In this document: piece after piece, positions 24,702 to 36,590 of the stretch | Numbering within the stretch: position 1 is the stretch's first letter | Layout of the letters: every line of letters begins with the position of its first letter | DNA from: Pisolithus tinctorius | Taxonomy: Eukaryota > Basidiomycota > Agaricomycetes > Boletales > Pisolithaceae | Length of the DNA: 64,000 nt | NCBI GenBank assembly: GCA_024663395.1 | Contig: JANFAH010000008.1 | Coordinates: forward strand, 2,170,001-2,234,000 | Reading direction: 5' to 3' | Position numbers and translations under genes: made by a program | The notes under the pieces: generated by a model | Told to the model about the DNA's origin: nothing | Database searches by the model: none | The model's input: the letters and a program-made list of their open reading frames with translations, nothing else

Positions 24702-25482
24702 TTTGGTGCCCGCTGAGCTGCTGCTGCGTGTATGCGCATCAAGTCCCCCCCCTCCTCCACTCCGTGGCTCCATTCATAGCCGCAATGCCGGTGACCGTTT
24801 TACGCATACGGCATCTTTAACTGAACGCGGCCATTCCACGATACTAACATTGCCACCAATACTGGTTCATTCTTCTCGCGCTATCGTGACTCCTTCCTTG
24901 TCCGACATCTAATTAATATCTCTCGATATCCTCAGCATCGTCCAAGATCTTACCGATTCGAGCTGTATTTTTGGCCAACTATCTTCGTTGTGCACGCATC
25001 TACTGATCCTCGCATCTTTTGTCATCTCAGAGTCGATGTTGCTAGTTCGTCTTTCACCGACAGGTCATGTTGATTCCATAGATGGTCATTTATTTCTGAT
25101 CACAAAATTTTCATTTCACCTGTCTATCTAGTTACGTGTTCCCCCGTTTCTTTTCGATCCGTATGCTTGTCTCCGTTTCTATTTCGCATTTCCGATGTTA
25201 TCATCATCATCCACATACATACCACCCACGTGCATGACGTTCTCCCGTCATACTAATGATCCCTTTGTTCACATAGCATTTGACCGCACGACCGTTAAGT
25301 AGTAATTAGCTTGACTGACTGTATGAACTTTACGCTATGCTATGTATGTATGCGCCTGGGGCGCTGACTTGGGACTGTTTGTTCGCGTCGCAGTCATTTG
25401 TGTTCAGGCGTTTGTTGTGGTCTCGATCTCGATTTGTCTGTCTTGTGCATTTATTGTTTTCCGTACCGTTCATATCCGTGTT
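24702..25482. other. Intergenic region
   Basis: 781 bp without a gene I can support; probably the 3' UTR of the Pro/His-rich gene followed by AT-rich spacer up to the inverted-repeat arm. Confidence 0.5.
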
Positions 25483-25982
25483 GACAATGATTTTATGGAT
25501 GCCGCAATTTGTGCACTTGATTTTCAATGTCGGTCACGAAAAGTCAGTGTCCCCATTAATAGCTAGGGATTATGAATTCAAACCTGATTAGTCGGAGTTT
25601 GAATTCGTGCACGTGGTCGGAGGTAGAATCGGAGTTCCAATATTGGTAGACTGCGAGTCAGATTGTGAGCAATGAGGCTGTCGGAGTTAGAAGCGAGATT
25701 CCAAATTTGACTGAGTGGCTAAGTAGTAAAGATGCACCTCTAATTGCAAGCACTGGTGGTGCAGTGGTAATGTATCATCCCCAGTTCCTTGAAGGTCCTA
25801 AGTTCGAGACCGAGCCAGGCCACTTCTCCTGAAAAAAAAAGTTGGTGAGTGTAAACCCCTGATGCGATGTCTAGCCTGCTTACATAATCACATTAGAGCG
25901 TGCCACAGTAGTAGTAGATGGTAGTACTACATGACACATGATGCTGTTAACCAGCACATAGAACATTTTTATTCAATGAAAA
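25483..25982 (+). repeat. Left copy of a 500-bp inverted duplicate
   Basis: This segment appears as its reverse complement at 30806-31305. I compared the two by eye from end to end, including the run of nine A's, and saw no difference. Outside these limits the two sites share nothing. The left copy lacks the CACTG termini and subterminal repeats that flank the right copy. Both ends carry a CAATGA in the same orientation (25485-25490 and 25974-25979). Confidence 0.9.
25750..25840 (+). repeat. tRNA-derived unit with A9 tail (SINE-like), left copy
   Basis: A RNA polymerase III-like A box (TGGTGCAGTGGT, 25757-25768) and B box (AGTTCGAGACC, 25801-25811) are spaced as in a tRNA. The presumptive acceptor strands GCACTGG (25750-25756) and CCAGGCC (25815-25821) are nearly complementary. 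Nine A's follow at 25832-25840. The stems are imperfect, so it is a tRNA-derived relic or SINE and not a working tRNA. Confidence 0.6.
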
Positions 25983-28900
25983 ATATCGGTAGATATCGCA
26001 ACCGCGGAATCTTATCGGAGGTCGAGTGAAACCAGTAGCTTCGATCCTGATTCTGTCGGATGCCATATCCATTGTGTGTATTATCGGTCCATTTTTGACC
26101 TCGCGTTTGTCCGGACGTGTTTCAATAAGGTAGAAAGGTTCCGCCAGGTTTCATATTTCATTGATAGAACACTCATTTTTCTTCTTTGTTATTTACTTCC
26201 GTTCCTCTGACTTGTTATTCCATGAACTTTTTGATTCCGCTGCCTTGTTACATGACGTAATACACATATCTGGTTACATCACTCAAAAAACTAGGGGACT
26301 CGTAAAAATCGAGGACCTCCCTTTAACTGACAGGACCTGGTATGGCCGTTCATATCATCGTGCCCAGAGGCCGTGCTGGTCAATAGTCGAGTCGACTGTC
26401 ATACTTATGCAATGCTAATCTCCACGGCATTATGGACACGATCTATTATGTTATCAACTTACCACGGATATCTCACCCCTCTCGTTCCTGTCAACGAGCA
26501 TGTCTGCACGCTTCTTGGCGTCGTTTCGTTGCATCCACCGTCCCGCGATCGCTGCGGAATTACCTCAGAAAAGATTCCCCCACCATCAGAGCCCCATTTA
26601 AGGAGACGGTCATTGAAGTACCCGCAACACTCACCGCTTAGGGTATCAACAGGGACAGCTTGGTGACAACTCAAACAGCGAGAATTGGAAGCCCCTTGGT
26701 AAGTGCTGCGCACATTGCCGGACAGGCGATACGACCACGATTGTGGCCGGAGGTGCATAATCGGCGGAGACCTGTGGAGACGGCGGCGGTAGCGCTTACC
26801 CTTTGCGCCACTGGCTGGACTACGTGGCCCTATGACATTGTTCAGACAGCCCGACATGCGGGATATGCAGCTGATACTCTGATGGCTCTAGCGACCCTTT
26901 GAACCGTTCTAAGTCCGAGTCCATAGACCGACGGCCAAACTCGCAGTAACTGGAAAAAGAGACCGAGTCGGAAGAGGCCAGCCACTCGAGAGTCTCACCC
27001 ACCAATCAATATATTTGTTATTACTCGCGACGCTCCGAACGGCATTAATGATGATCACTTCAAGATCCCATGGCAAAATTGAGCGCAAACGGAAGGGATG
27101 AGCCGCCACTGAGACACACGCCACGGTGAGTATGTACCTTATTTACTGTCAATGGAGTGTCACGTCGTCGTCGGCTTCGCCGATAGATCGGAACAGAATA
27201 GATAACGCAAGGATCCCCAGTGGCAAATCTTGCTCAACTGTTTTGCAAGGACTGACCACCGTCATTCGGAGTGTAGAAGGACGCTCTGTGAACGCGGATA
27301 CAGGCGCATGACGCAATGTCCCGTCTGGTGGTGCTCATGGGTGCCCGCAGCGGGCACGCTAGACCAAATAGGGGGCGCCAAGAAGCTGTGCAATCTTAGA
27401 GAACAGAACGTCATGGATTGGAGAGCTATGTACATACGTACGTATGTACGTATTGCGGAATCAGAAGAACTTCGGTGTGACCTAGAAGTTCGGAACATGC
27501 GGTGGGCAACGGTGTTGGTTCTTAAAGTCCTTGTCTGTCTTCTTGGGATAAGTTGGGATAAGTTATTGTTATTGGTGCCAATCTACTGAAAGGGCTGAGC
27601 AGGAGATAAGAAACTTGGCCTGGAGCGAAACAAACCATTTTCCATCCAGGGAAATTAGTCAGAGTGGCATGATAATTTTGACGTCGGACTCGATACGGCG
27701 ATACGCCTACGCGGTGCTAATAGGACAAATACGGTGGGTGGTGGTGGTGGTGGGTAAGAAGAGGTACCACAATACCGGTGCGGGAAGTTCCGATACATAT
27801 ATGGGCATTGACCTGGGCGCTAATCCATCGGGCGCTAAATTACATCATCGGGATCATGATGACTGGACAACCCGCGATGCTCTGGAGCCTGGTGAGTCAT
27901 TTTTCATACTAATATGTATATTGGCGTTCATCGTGTTGCGTGCAGGTGTCGACTGAAGCACCTGAGCGATTGGGAGTTACGGCCAGTCCTTGGCAGCTCA
28001 GCAACCAAATCCCACCCCACGTCAGAGTGTTGTTCTAACCCTGACTCTCGTCCAGGTCACTGATTTGAATCCAAAGAATCAGAGCACATATCTCACACCA
28101 TTGTTGTCCGCTATCACCGCTATCATAGGTGATGACGTGGCAACCGGCCAGCAGAAGTCGGGTTCAGATCGTCGATAGCAACATTCCGGATTATCGTGGG
28201 TGCGCATAGGTACCATCCAGGCATGTTGCCTTGCGGGCACGTCATGAATGTGGGACACCGCGTGGATCGGAGGAAAGTCGGAGGCTGCTGGGCACACGGT
28301 TTCGGTTGGCATGCATCGATGAGTTATCGAATACAATGTCGTCTCAGGGTATGTTGGCCTCGCCGTGTCGCCTGCATGGTACACCGATCACTTGCCTGGT
28401 CACGTTCATTGTCGCTCCACGAATATACTCCATATTGGAGCCAGACGCCATGGCATCGATTGTTCACGTTCTACACCCCTGTGTCGTTCGTGTCACACAC
28501 AGTGGCGTCCGGATTCCGGTTGTACCTGCCGTACAGGCTTCTCAATACATTTTCGTCTTTCAAGGAAGGTTCGCGCCGAACCCCGGATTTGCTGTTCCCC
28601 CGTTTCACTATGTAGGTACTCATTACTGATCAAAACCTTGTGATGCCACGGCTATCCAGGGCTATCCTCGACCCGATCGTTGGAGTCGCACTTTCCCCGC
28701 AACACGCGTTTAGATCTTCGATGTATTCGAGACACATCGTCAAGGCTCCATGGAACTGATTTACAAGTATAGCACCGAGGTCACCGGGGTCACAGAAGGG
28801 TGGGTTCCGAGAGCTTCCAGCGCTGAGTTGAGGAAAAGGTCGCGCTGCCTTCGCGGGTTATTTCCATGGGGATGCGTTAAACTTAGGTTAGCCTTAGCCT

Positions 28901-30613
28901 TGGGGGGCTGGAGCTGTGGGGAAGTGATGGGTTGTTTCAGCTACTCTCACGTGTCAACTGACTGTGGATACCAACCGACATGAGATGTCATAGGATGTCA
29001 TGGACTCGGACACGACGTCGAGTGCAGGACTGGTGACCTGGTGAAGATCCGACCTTGTTGGCCGGTTAAACAATCTATACATTTCTGCCTTCCTGAAGAG
29101 ACCTAGTAGTTAACACGCCACAGCAGTATTGCGTCCATTGGTTTTTCCTCCATCACGGCCCCACATGCAAGGCACATATAACGGACCGATTCTTACCGGA
29201 GAAGCGCCCGATTCGATGTATGTCCATCATTTTATCACACACAATCATTGGAATGATATTATGACGACAGGGTTAACAATTATAAGAATCGGTTTTTCCT
29301 GCGGCCCGACGGAAGTGGTTCTTGTAGACACACATGCCGGAGTTGAATAAGCCTCGGAAGGGATTCTTTCTCAAGGAAATGACGAAGACCGTTTGCTTTT
29401 GATGGGTTTTCTCTTTTCCCCTCGGGAGACTGATCCGAGAGTCGCGCGTTTAGGGGCCCCGTTCCGGCGAATTGTATGTATACCCTGGTCTATATACCCA
29501 GCAGGCAGGTCGGCTCGATATGACACCGGCAAGGCCCCGAGTCGAGTCTCGATCGGAGACCATCACCATCGCCGTACTACGACGGATATGTATCGCACCC
29601 GACGGCATCCTAAAAGCGGTTTGGTTACCGGTGGGACAGCTAACGGCAATATTATGATGTATGTAGGTTCGTTGGTCCCATCAGGCAGTATATATTGGAT
29701 AAATCACTTACAAGACTGAGACAATACGTATAGCTTCGATACCGATCTCGCAGGGAAACTGATATGGTTCTGTCGAGTGAACGCACCATCACGACAATAT
29801 ATTATTTGGATCATAGATCATAGCGCCTCATAGCCCTGGCTCATGTATCAACTGTACTGATCGCCTGTCACTCCGGTACCTCTCTGCATGGGATCCAACT
29901 GCGGAGGGCTATATATTGGAATGGAAGAACCTTACTGGTGTACGTGAGGGTACGTGTTATGTATATGCCGGCGCCGCGGAAGCCATGCTTTATGTATACT
30001 TAGAGTTGGCAACAGTTGCCCTCCTGCCTCTTCCTGCCTTCATAGTACCATTAATTCACGTCCAAACCTACCTACGGTTTCCAAAAGCATGCGCGCACGA
30101 ATCGCTATATGCCCAGTGATCGAATCGGGTGGCCCCAGGAAGATAGAAGTTGATGAGCGAGGCACCAGTACGGTTCGGTCATACCCGGAATGTCCCGGAT
30201 ACAGTAGGAGCCTTGCCGGTATATGTCGATATATGATATCACCACTCGAGACCACCCGGTTTGATTAAATATTTTGGTGCAGTTTAAGGATGTCAAATTC
30301 CGCCGGGCGGTTGATAGGAATCGCCAGGGACTAGTAGAGACTTAGTCAAATTGTATGCCAAACTGAGGCTTCGATTCCTTATCGCATAATACTATTTTGA
30401 CCTTTCTCTTCCTACTGCGGAGATCGATCTCATATGCAGTATCATAGGGACTGTTCTTGGGTGATGAGACGTGCTATGCAATTGGCATATCACCCTGAGT
30501 CCCCTCCCCCTCCCCCATTAGATCCTCGCAGGAGCCGCCACGGAACCACCAGACAAGGGCTGAAATGAACTTGTAATTGGAAATGGGGAACTTCAAAGAA
30601 CTAACAAACACAA
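25983..30613. other. 4.6-kb spacer between the inverted copies, no gene supported
   Basis: Short frames only. A minus-strand stretch at about 27115-27010 (SILPWDLEVIIINAV) recalls the start of an Agaricomycete F-box-like protein and may be a relic. A plus frame at 28231-28629 has protein-like composition but no motif I know. A perfect 20-bp palindrome (GTACATACGT and its mirror) lies at 27430-27449, and a GGT/GGTG-rich run lies near 27735. Confidence 0.4.
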
Positions 30614-30805
30614 CACTGTAAAAAGTAAAATCACTAAAATCAAGTGTCCAAGTCACTTTTAATGAGTGTCAGAGCAGCTGAAAATCAGTGTCAGTCATTG
30701 AACTCCAGTGTTTTTATGTGACACTGAAGTGCCCATTCGGCCTACTAAAAAACAGTGTCCTAACCACTGAAAAACAAGTGTTTCTATCACTGAAAAATGG
30801 TGTCC

Positions 30806-31305
30806 TTTTCATTGAATAAAAATGTTCTATGTGCTGGTTAACAGCATCATGTGTCATGTAGTACTACCATCTACTACTACTGTGGCACGCTCTAATGTGA
30901 TTATGTAAGCAGGCTAGACATCGCATCAGGGGTTTACACTCACCAACTTTTTTTTTCAGGAGAAGTGGCCTGGCTCGGTCTCGAACTTAGGACCTTCAAG
31001 GAACTGGGGATGATACATTACCACTGCACCACCAGTGCTTGCAATTAGAGGTGCATCTTTACTACTTAGCCACTCAGTCAAATTTGGAATCTCGCTTCTA
31101 ACTCCGACAGCCTCATTGCTCACAATCTGACTCGCAGTCTACCAATATTGGAACTCCGATTCTACCTCCGACCACGTGCACGAATTCAAACTCCGACTAA
31201 TCAGGTTTGAATTCATAATCCCTAGCTATTAATGGGGACACTGACTTTTCGTGACCGACATTGAAAATCAAGTGCACAAATTGCGGCATCCATAAAATCA
31301 TTGTC
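30806..31305 (-). repeat. Right copy of the 500-bp inverted duplicate, nested in the CACTG element
   Basis: Reverse complement of 25483-25982. Here it is flanked inside the CACTG element by TGTCC (30801-30805, and again at 31302-31306), which could be a target duplication if the mobile unit ends at 31301. The left copy does not show a matching duplication, so the mechanism that copied it is open. Confidence 0.88.
30948..31038 (-). repeat. tRNA-derived unit with A9 tail, right copy
   Basis: Reverse complement of the unit at 25750-25840, with the same A box, B box and nine-A tail (here nine T's on the plus strand at 30948-30956). Confidence 0.6.
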
Positions 31306-31415
31306 CGACTGATGACACTGAAAAGACGTGTCCCTGACTTCAGCGTCACAGACACTGACTTTGTCCACATCAGTGTCTGTGACACTGTTTTTTAGTGATT
31401 TTACTTTTTACAGTG

Positions 31416-33486
31416 CAATGAAGTAACTGCATCATGGAACATGTCAATAAACGACCATTCCTACATGTACACATATGAAAATATGATATCTGATAGAAAC
31501 GCACACCCATTGGTGTTCATAAACACGCAGCCCGTTCTTTCATTTATTGCTTGGCAATTCGATCGGGCCAAGACGGGTCCCCTGTGGCTTGGACATAAAC
31601 GTGAACCTTCATTGACATGGTCCTTTCATGTCCTTTCCCCGCGAGCGCAGCAGGACACTAATTGGATATAGATGCTGTACGCAGCCATGAACGGTAATCA
31701 CATTATTTATGGTATTGATCGTGCACGGATCGGGCTGTTCCATGCTCGACCGGTATCTACGATCATCAACATCCACGGCCAATCGAGTTCCAGCGGCAGC
31801 ACGAGGGTCAACGGAGACCGACTTGGAAGAGCACGGGACGGGGCAGAACGGAACAAGATGAGTGGTTGATGATCTTCGATGACGTATTCACGATACCGGA
31901 GCACGAGTTATTGGTACGGCAGAATGTGGTAGGGATACAATGACCCAGGAAACCGGATCAGTGGTATGGAATGTGTGACAAGATAAACAGGAATTGAATC
32001 AGGTAACACAGGATGGCTCCGAATGTGAAGGTTAGTAGATATGTACTTGGCAGCAGCTCAGATATGAAAGATAACCAACGACAGCGCCTTACCTACAAGG
32101 TGTGTCTTGTACTTACGGGGAAATATATGCGTGGTGATTCCTGCCGTACACGGCATAGCTACACATGATTGCTGACGCGAACATGCAAATGCTTGCGCTT
32201 GGCCCCGCGGAGCGGATAGATCGACGTGGTCAGTCAGCTGTCCGGAACGCATGACATTCTACGGAAGGTGGCGTACGGCGCGTGGCGTCACAATTAACAG
32301 CGAAAAGGAATGTGTCCAAGCAAATACTTGCCTTATACGTGTAAGTGGTTCTTTGGGAGGCCTCTTAAGCAAGCAGAGGTCAGTATTACTTACCGTATAA
32401 AAAGGGGATAGCAAGTTACCGCGAAAACGAGACTCAGACGGATCCCTGTGATGAGGTAAGTAGTGTTCCACGTTCGTTCATTGGTTTTGGAGTTGCGTTA
32501 TGGATCCGTTATACTCCCAGAAGCAGGCATGTGTTTCGGAGGGATGGGGTATAGTACGGAGATCGTAGTTGCCGGAGCCTGCGATTTGGATGAGTCACAA
32601 CTGCACATGATGGGCGATGTGATATCGCCATGTGTTCGTAGGGTGTGTGCCCCACTCGACCAATCTGGATTCGGTACCGCGCTGGGATGTTCTTCCATAA
32701 TCCGATATTGCCAGCGATCGTTCGCCGGGCGCCGCACATACTCGAAATCGGAAAGATAGCCGCTGCAACGTTTTGGAAGAAGAAGGTGAAAGGGGAAAGA
32801 CCATTGATGGAAGGCGGATGATGTGATGATATCATAGGGAGCGCTGGTATTTGTCCTTGAGAAGGTTCTCTGGCTGCGGCCAATGCGCGCAGACCCATAC
32901 GATCGGGTACCACATATCACGCAACTGGGTCACGACGGGTGTGTGGACAAGGGAAATGGATGAATACGGACATGTGTCCTGAACGCCGAGGAGCCCTACA
33001 TTACCTTTGAACCCCAACAAGCGGTAATCAGGAATGGAAGACATACACGCACCCACAGCTAGCATGAACCATAAAGGGCCGGCACATCCTCTTAGGAGTC
33101 ACGACTATGACCGATAACCCTGATGTCATAAGGGAGCGGAAACGTTATGGTCCGCAGAACACGTTGCAGGAACGAGTCAAGTGGGGATTCAGTTGCGAAA
33201 ATTGTAATCGATAAAAACTGGCAGGCATATTGGAAAGTGTATTTCGCAGGAGTCATCATGGTGGTAGGCAAGTCATCGTGAAAAAAAATGTCAGAGCAAG
33301 TCGAGTTCAAACTATTAGAGGGGACGCTCACGTGACGCGGGGTAGTGTCTGTCATCCGGGTTTATCTTGTTGCTGCTCCCCCACTCGTCCTGTTAGCCGC
33401 AAACTAGCTGAGAAATGGTCGGTCGCTGTTGGAATATAACCAGATAGGCTAACGGTTATAGTCAGTCTTCCAGAGTAACTTCACAG
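31416..33486. other. Spacer upstream of DCN1
   Basis: No supported gene. Overlapping minus frames at 32498-32920 have no motif and compete with each other. The DCN1 promoter and first coding nucleotides should lie in the last few hundred bases. Confidence 0.45.
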
Positions 33487-34940
33487 GCATTATCCGAGTT
33501 TTTGTCAGTGACCGGCGCATCGTAAGTACACATCACCAACGACTTCCGAACCAGTGACTCACCACTGTCGACCAGGACCAAAGAAGCCAGGCGATATCTC
33601 GAAAAATACAAGCTTCTCGATGCTGCTCTCGATGCTTACTTCACAGATGGAGGGCGAAGACGCTCAGAAACAAACCTGTCGACAAGTAGCATCAACGGGC
33701 TATTTGACAAGTACAAGGGTATTTCCATTCGAGGAGGGGATAACGTGTACATTTTGTTAACGGATACGTGCTTCATCTCTCACAGATCCTGGAAGCGATG
33801 AAATCAGCGTGGATGGCACCGTACGGTTATGTGGAGATCTAGGTGTGGATCAAGAAGATATTGTCTTGCTTGCGATAGCCTACGAACTCAAATCACCTCA
33901 TATGGGCGAATGGACAAGAAAGGGCTGGATCAGCGGACTGAAGAGTTTGGGGTGAGTGTTCTCTTTTTTCCTGATACATATATACATATGGCCGCGGTTA
34001 TACCACAAATCATCTTATCATTCACACAGATGTGATACGCTGGATTCACTCAGGAATGCCCTCCCCCGCCTGCGCGTAAAACTCGCCTCCGACCCGTCAT
34101 ACTTCGTTGCGGTGTACAACCACACCTTCACACTTGCGCGCACGGAGGGTCAGCGCAGTCTAGGCAAGTCTTCTCCTTCGTCCGACTGTAGACCGAATGC
34201 GCTGAAGATCGTCCGACGCACGATGATTTTGCACATTATACCTATTAGCCCTCGATACCGCTATAGCCTACTGGGAACTGCTCATTCCCTTTGGTCTTTC
34301 TGGCGGCGCTCTCAATCGCATTTCTTCATCTTCTTCATCTCCACATCTTGATTCAATCTATGGAAATAATCATTGCAGCGACGCCGACGTCGATATGGAC
34401 GAGAAAGAAAGTGGCGATGACGGGAACGGATGGGGAAAGAAGCACACAGAATGGTGGTTCGAGTTTCTGAGGGAGAAGGGCAGCAAGGGGGTGAGCAAGG
34501 ATACGTGGAACATGGTGAGCGGTCACTCGTCTCTTTTTTCCTCTTCGGATCTCTCTTTTGGCAACCCACTCTTTTTCCGTTTTCCTGGCTTGAGTCCTCC
34601 GACTTCCCAATAAGATATGTATATTCTTTGGCAAACATGCATGCTGATCGGTCTGTACGCCTTCATGGGACGCGAACAACCAGCTTGCAGAATTTATCCG
34701 AACGATTGATGCGAAATTTGAGGAGCACGACGCGACTGGTACGTGTCTCCTTGCAGCTTTGTGACGAAGGCCTGTTGATTCGTATTCGCTTGCTGGATCT
34801 GTAACCCACCTGATACCTATCCGATTACTGTTGATGAAATGTGGGTCTCATCAATCCAATACCACACCAAAATAGCTGCGTGGCCATCCACAATAGATGA
34901 TTTTGTAGACTGGGTGAAGGCGAAGAAGCTCAGAGCATGA
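33487..34940 (+). CDS. DCN1: Defective-in-cullin-neddylation protein Dcn1 (5' end unresolved)
   Basis: E3-like factor that stimulates Nedd8 transfer onto cullins. Exons 33487-33521, 33576-33718, 33786-33951, 34030-34163, 34249-34514, 34684-34738 and 34876-34940 form one frame of 287 residues plus an initiator. The UBA-like N-terminus reads ALSEFLSVTGAS then TKEARRYLEKYKLLDAALDA. The PONY domain has SSINGLFDKYKDPGSDEI, DILLAIAYE-like VLLAIAYELKS, LDSLRNALPRLR, AYWELLIPFGL, EWWFEFLREKG, KDTWNMLAEFIRTID and WPSTIDDFVDWVKAKK. A Ser/Asp-rich insert sits before EWWFEF. Intron 34164-34248 has a GC donor (GCAAGT). The start codon is not certain: an exon consisting only of ATG, spliced from just before GTCGGT (donor near 33418), would be in phase, but an upstream exon is also possible. 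Confidence 0.9.
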
Positions 34941-35497
34941 TGCATGCTCATCACCCCTCCATCATGCTGGGACTTTTATTTCTTTTGATTGCTTTGCTCC
35001 GCACAGAATGCACAAGTATATACCTAGCTACACTCGTGACGAATTCAGAGTTGCGCTTTGGGTCCGGGGATGACTTGATGACGACGCGTCGAAGTCATAT
35101 TAGATTACCGTCTTGCGTAGGGAACTTCCTCCTAACAGCTGTGCAACAGGTTCCCGTCTCAAGCCACCAAATTTATGACCAGTCGGGCGGTTGATGCAAC
35201 AGTCCAGTACTAAAGCCCTAAATGCAGCAGTAATTTAGGGGGAGCAAATCAATGAATACCCGTTATAGTTATGTTCCAGTATTTAGACCAAGGTACTCCT
35301 TGTCGAGCTGGAAAGACCTGAACGGGGGATCTACCACTGATCTTGGGGACACCGTATCACTTCTGGGAAGTTTGTGTAATACGATTGGTGTCATGCGCTT
35401 TGGAGTCAGAGCGAAACATGTTGTAGGCAGTTCCGCTCGCTTCTAGCAATCTTGGGTCTCTACGCGTCAGTCACCCGTGGATCACCTTCCCGAGTCC
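34941..35497. other. Convergent spacer between DCN1 and the Pop8-like gene
   Basis: 557 bp with no supported gene. A 64-codon plus frame at 35252-35446 has no motif. Confidence 0.5.
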
Positions 35498-36053
35498 CTA
35501 CAAACCAATGTAGCCAGCATCAGCGTAACCACCACTCCCAAAGGATAGGGACGGCAGGAACGACGATTCTCGCAGGAGCGAAAACCTAGGCTGCGAGGGT
35601 CGTGAGGGCGAGGTGGCGGTTATGGCAGCCAGTATCTTCGGCGCGTCACTATCCATTTGTCCATTGGTTCGTGCCAAGTCCAATCCGTACGTTTTTTTTT
35701 ACAAGTCAGCAGCCCGGCATAATGGAGCAACGGAACAAAAAAAACCACGTTAGCGAGTAATGCTTCTTCGCAAAGAGACGCACATACGATGTATGAGCCC
35801 TCACAATGACCTCACCCCATGGATCCCGCCCACCAACGCGTACGCCGCCAGTGCTCCACTTCGTGACAGCGAGAACGTCGATGTAAGTGCCCGCCGACGT
35901 GATTCCGAATGAATCGCCCAGTGCGTCCTGAAGGGCCTTGCGGATGGTTAAGACGTCAACATCTTCATCAGGCTCGGAGTCTGCGGTTCTGACTGGGAGG
36001 GTAATTGAGAGACGAAGGTAGTGGTGGTTGGCGGAGAGCGGTGTGAGGGACAT
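35498..36053 (-). CDS. POP8: Pop8-like RNase P/MRP protein subunit
   Basis: Small protein of the RNase P/RNase MRP complexes, which process tRNA and rRNA precursors. Two exons (36053-35788 and 35648-35498) joined in phase give 138 aa. The N-terminal half reads HYLRLSITLP, then VLTIRKALQDALGDSFGITS, followed by TYIDVLAVTK. The strand GEVIVRAHTS continues across the 139-nt intron into DAPKILAAITATS, matching the V(I)VRVxxxDAxxVxAAI pattern of Pop8-like domains. The Ser/Gly-rich tail (FGSGGYADAGYIGL) is extra. The family is assigned from fold-pattern memory and not by search; a Pop5-type relative is the main alternative. It is the last host gene before the transposon block. Confidence 0.6.
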
Positions 36054-36590
36054 CTTGAGGGAGACGTTATGTAGAGATTACACCAGACAGGGTAGTTTGA
36101 AAGATGACCGACCAGTCACTATCAGATGGCAGGCAATGAATTTGGCACGTGTACATAAGCGCGACTCAAAGTTGCCAGAGATTCGGCTGTGGAGTCAGGT
36201 GTTTGTCGGGTGCTTGATGTGAGTTTTCGGCGGCAGAATTCAAACTCCAACCACTCTCCTCACTTGTCATCAACAGCCTGTCATCCATGGAGTCTGATTC
36301 CTCTGGTCCCCCCCCCCAGCAGTGCAACCCTTCAAATCAGTGACAAAAGTGGCAGTCCCATGAGTTCTCTGGGAGAAATCCTATGCAGTGCAGACTGATC
36401 ATCTTATCAAGTGGTACAAGACCCATGAAACAGAATGAAAGAAGCTCTTTTCAGACTCTACACAAGATACTTGGGAGGAAGGTAGGAATAAGCAGCAATT
36501 GCAACATGGGAAGGGTGCCATCTATGTTTAGATTGTGAAGGCAATTTCCTCAGTCAGTGACAAGACACCTGAATTTCTAGTCCTTGCTTG
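36054..36590. other. Transition into the transposon block
   Basis: No gene. CpG dinucleotides become rare from about 36.25 kb onward, and a C9 run occurs near 36310. The right edge is the 5-bp target duplication of the first solo LTR. Confidence 0.5.

Larger units (their letters stand above)
30614..31415. mobile_element. Non-autonomous element with CACTG termini (CACTA/EnSpm-type MITE)
   Basis: Exact terminal inverted repeats of 26 bp begin CACTGTAAAAAGTAAAATCA (30614 onward) and end in the mirror sequence at 31415. The flanking trinucleotide CAA (30611-30613 and 31416-31418) is a 3-bp target duplication. CACTA/G termini with 3-bp duplications define the CACTA superfamily. Between the termini and the 500-bp core, short motifs around GTGTC and CACTGAAAA recur roughly every 25-30 bp, like the subterminal transposase sites of that group. 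No transposase is encoded. Confidence 0.78.

Noticed and set aside
25750..25821. Functional tRNA gene
   Set aside because: Acceptor and T stems are imperfect, an A tail follows, and the unit is duplicated within a repeat; better explained as a tRNA-derived relic.
26820..27124. F-box-like gene on the minus strand
   Set aside because: Only one short motif (LPWDLEVIIINAV) is suggestive; the downstream exons could not be built.
32498..32920. Two overlapping minus frames of 134-140 codons
   Set aside because: Two frames are open at once over the same DNA with no recognisable domain; likely chance.
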